In this document: one piece after another, positions 30,058-30,369 of the stretch
Layout: the number at the start of each line of letters is the position of its first letter
Numbering within the stretch: the stretch's first letter is position 1
Origin: a virus
Direction: 5' to 3' (one strand)
Length of the DNA stretch: 30,369 bases
IMG/VR virus record: IMGVR_UViG_3300028382_000002
Location: 1 to 30,369 of that record
Notes under the pieces: model-generated
What the model was told of the DNA's origin: nothing
Databases searched by the model: none
The model's input: the letters and a program-made list of their open reading frames with translations, nothing else
Position numbers and translations under genes: made by a program

Positions 30058-30369
30058 ATGCAAGAAGAACCAGATATGCAGGTTATCAACCTGCGTGTGG
30101 CGGTTGAAGAAGCGTACAAAATGGGATATGAAGACGGTTTCGAGGATACCGAAGAACCGCTTATAGGTCTCTCCCATTTCAAAGAGAACAAGTCATGGAC
30201 CCTTAACACTCGACAGACCCTAATGGCTTTGTCGGGTATGTCACGAGATGACCATACTGGTCTACACAACGGACATAGTGACGTTGGGGTTATCTGTGAC
30301 GGTTATGACAGTCGGGATACGCCGATCCCGATAAACGTCATGGATACCCGACATACGTATGACATAGTC
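30058..30369 (+). CDS. Possible CDS, open to the right edge (partial)
   Basis: From ATG 30058 (MQEEPDMQVINLRVAVEEAY) the frame is open for 104 codons to the edge. AGGTG at 30044-30048 gives a good ribosome binding site at 9 bases, and KMGYEDGFEDTEEP is protein-like and acidic. However, hairpins at 30078-30094, 30119-30179, 30209-30236, 30236-30257 and 30312-30331 continue through it, and the later residues (KSWTLNTRQTLMALSGMSRD) are less convincing. It may be a real gene, a peptide inside a structured RNA, or chance. No family is recognised. Confidence 0.35.
   Translation, partial: MQEEPDMQVINLRVAVEEAYKMGYEDGFEDTEEPLIGLSHFKENKSWTLNTRQTLMALSGMSRDDHTGLHNGHSDVGVICDGYDSRDTPIPINVMDTRHTYDIV

Larger units (their letters stand above)
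29213..30369 (+). ncRNA. Candidate giant structured RNA (runs off the right edge)
   Basis: The stretch has no gene of normal type up to 30057, and stops occur in all frames. It holds many hairpins: 29426-29443 (5 bp), 29451-29477 (6 bp), 29529-29549 (7 bp, one bulge), 29663-29678, 29682-29697, 29709-29728, 29817-29831 and 29847-29885. A helix 29565-29570/29701-29706 closes a domain with two 34-base repeat arms and two more hairpins. Stronger hairpins continue from 30003 to 30363. The plus strand is purine-rich between stems. Size recalls the large phage RNAs GOLLD and ROOL; no homology is claimed, and a structured leader is the alternative. Confidence 0.55.

Noticed and set aside
29956-30269. 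Leftward frames of 73 and 91 codons opposite the structured region
   Set aside because: Non-acidic products, no ribosome binding site, and they lie opposite strong hairpins that also open frames on the complementary strand.
29200-30369. Group I or group II intron
   Set aside because: I could not find a domain V-like hairpin, a convincing pair of conserved core elements or an interrupted gene; a GTGCG at 29404 and a GACATAGTC at the edge are too short to rely on.
29200-30369. rRNA, tRNA or RNase P RNA
   Set aside because: None of the conserved core sequences is visible, and no cloverleaf with a proper T loop was found.

Overview
The window is most likely part of the genome of a haloarchaeal tailed virus with a contractile tail (myovirus morphology), or of a provirus of that kind. 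The predicted proteins are strongly acidic, the promoters look archaeal (TATA elements), and the genes follow the order of a P2/Mu/T4-like virion module. I see no integrase, tRNA, rRNA or CRISPR array, and I cannot name the virus.

Positions 1-28196 hold one tightly packed block, entirely on the minus strand, so the functional order runs right to left. It opens with a possible TFB/cyclin-like regulator (27351-28196), then a small acidic gene, a zinc-finger protein that could be the small terminase, the large terminase, and a DUF1073-type portal split over two frames. A set of small proteins and a Kelch/FN3 appendage pair follow. Next come a very large maturation protease/scaffold fusion, a decoration protein, a 57-aa gene, the major capsid protein, a membrane/coiled-coil protein and the connector set. 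The tail part is terminator, sheath, tube, a chaperone pair joined by a canonical -1 slippery site, tape measure, baseplate hub, spike, gp25, gpJ, gpI and a tail fibre that runs off the left end. Many junctions overlap by 1-4 bases, which suggests translational coupling. A 38-bp promoter-like sequence occurs twice, before the portal and before the terminase group.

Positions 28197-29200 contain no convincing gene. They hold four families of short repeats (17, 13, 19 and 14 bp) followed by an AT-rich stretch, the layout of an iteron-type replication origin or a divergent control region.

The most interesting part is 29200 to the right edge (about 1.17 kb). It begins just downstream of a rightward promoter-like element and shows a chain of strong hairpins, two and a half copies of a 34-bp repeat, a domain-closing helix and a possible pseudoknot. 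This looks like a very large structured RNA. The hairpins continue through an apparent open frame from 30058 to the edge, so that frame is either a real gene with a structured leader or incidental. Both readings are given.
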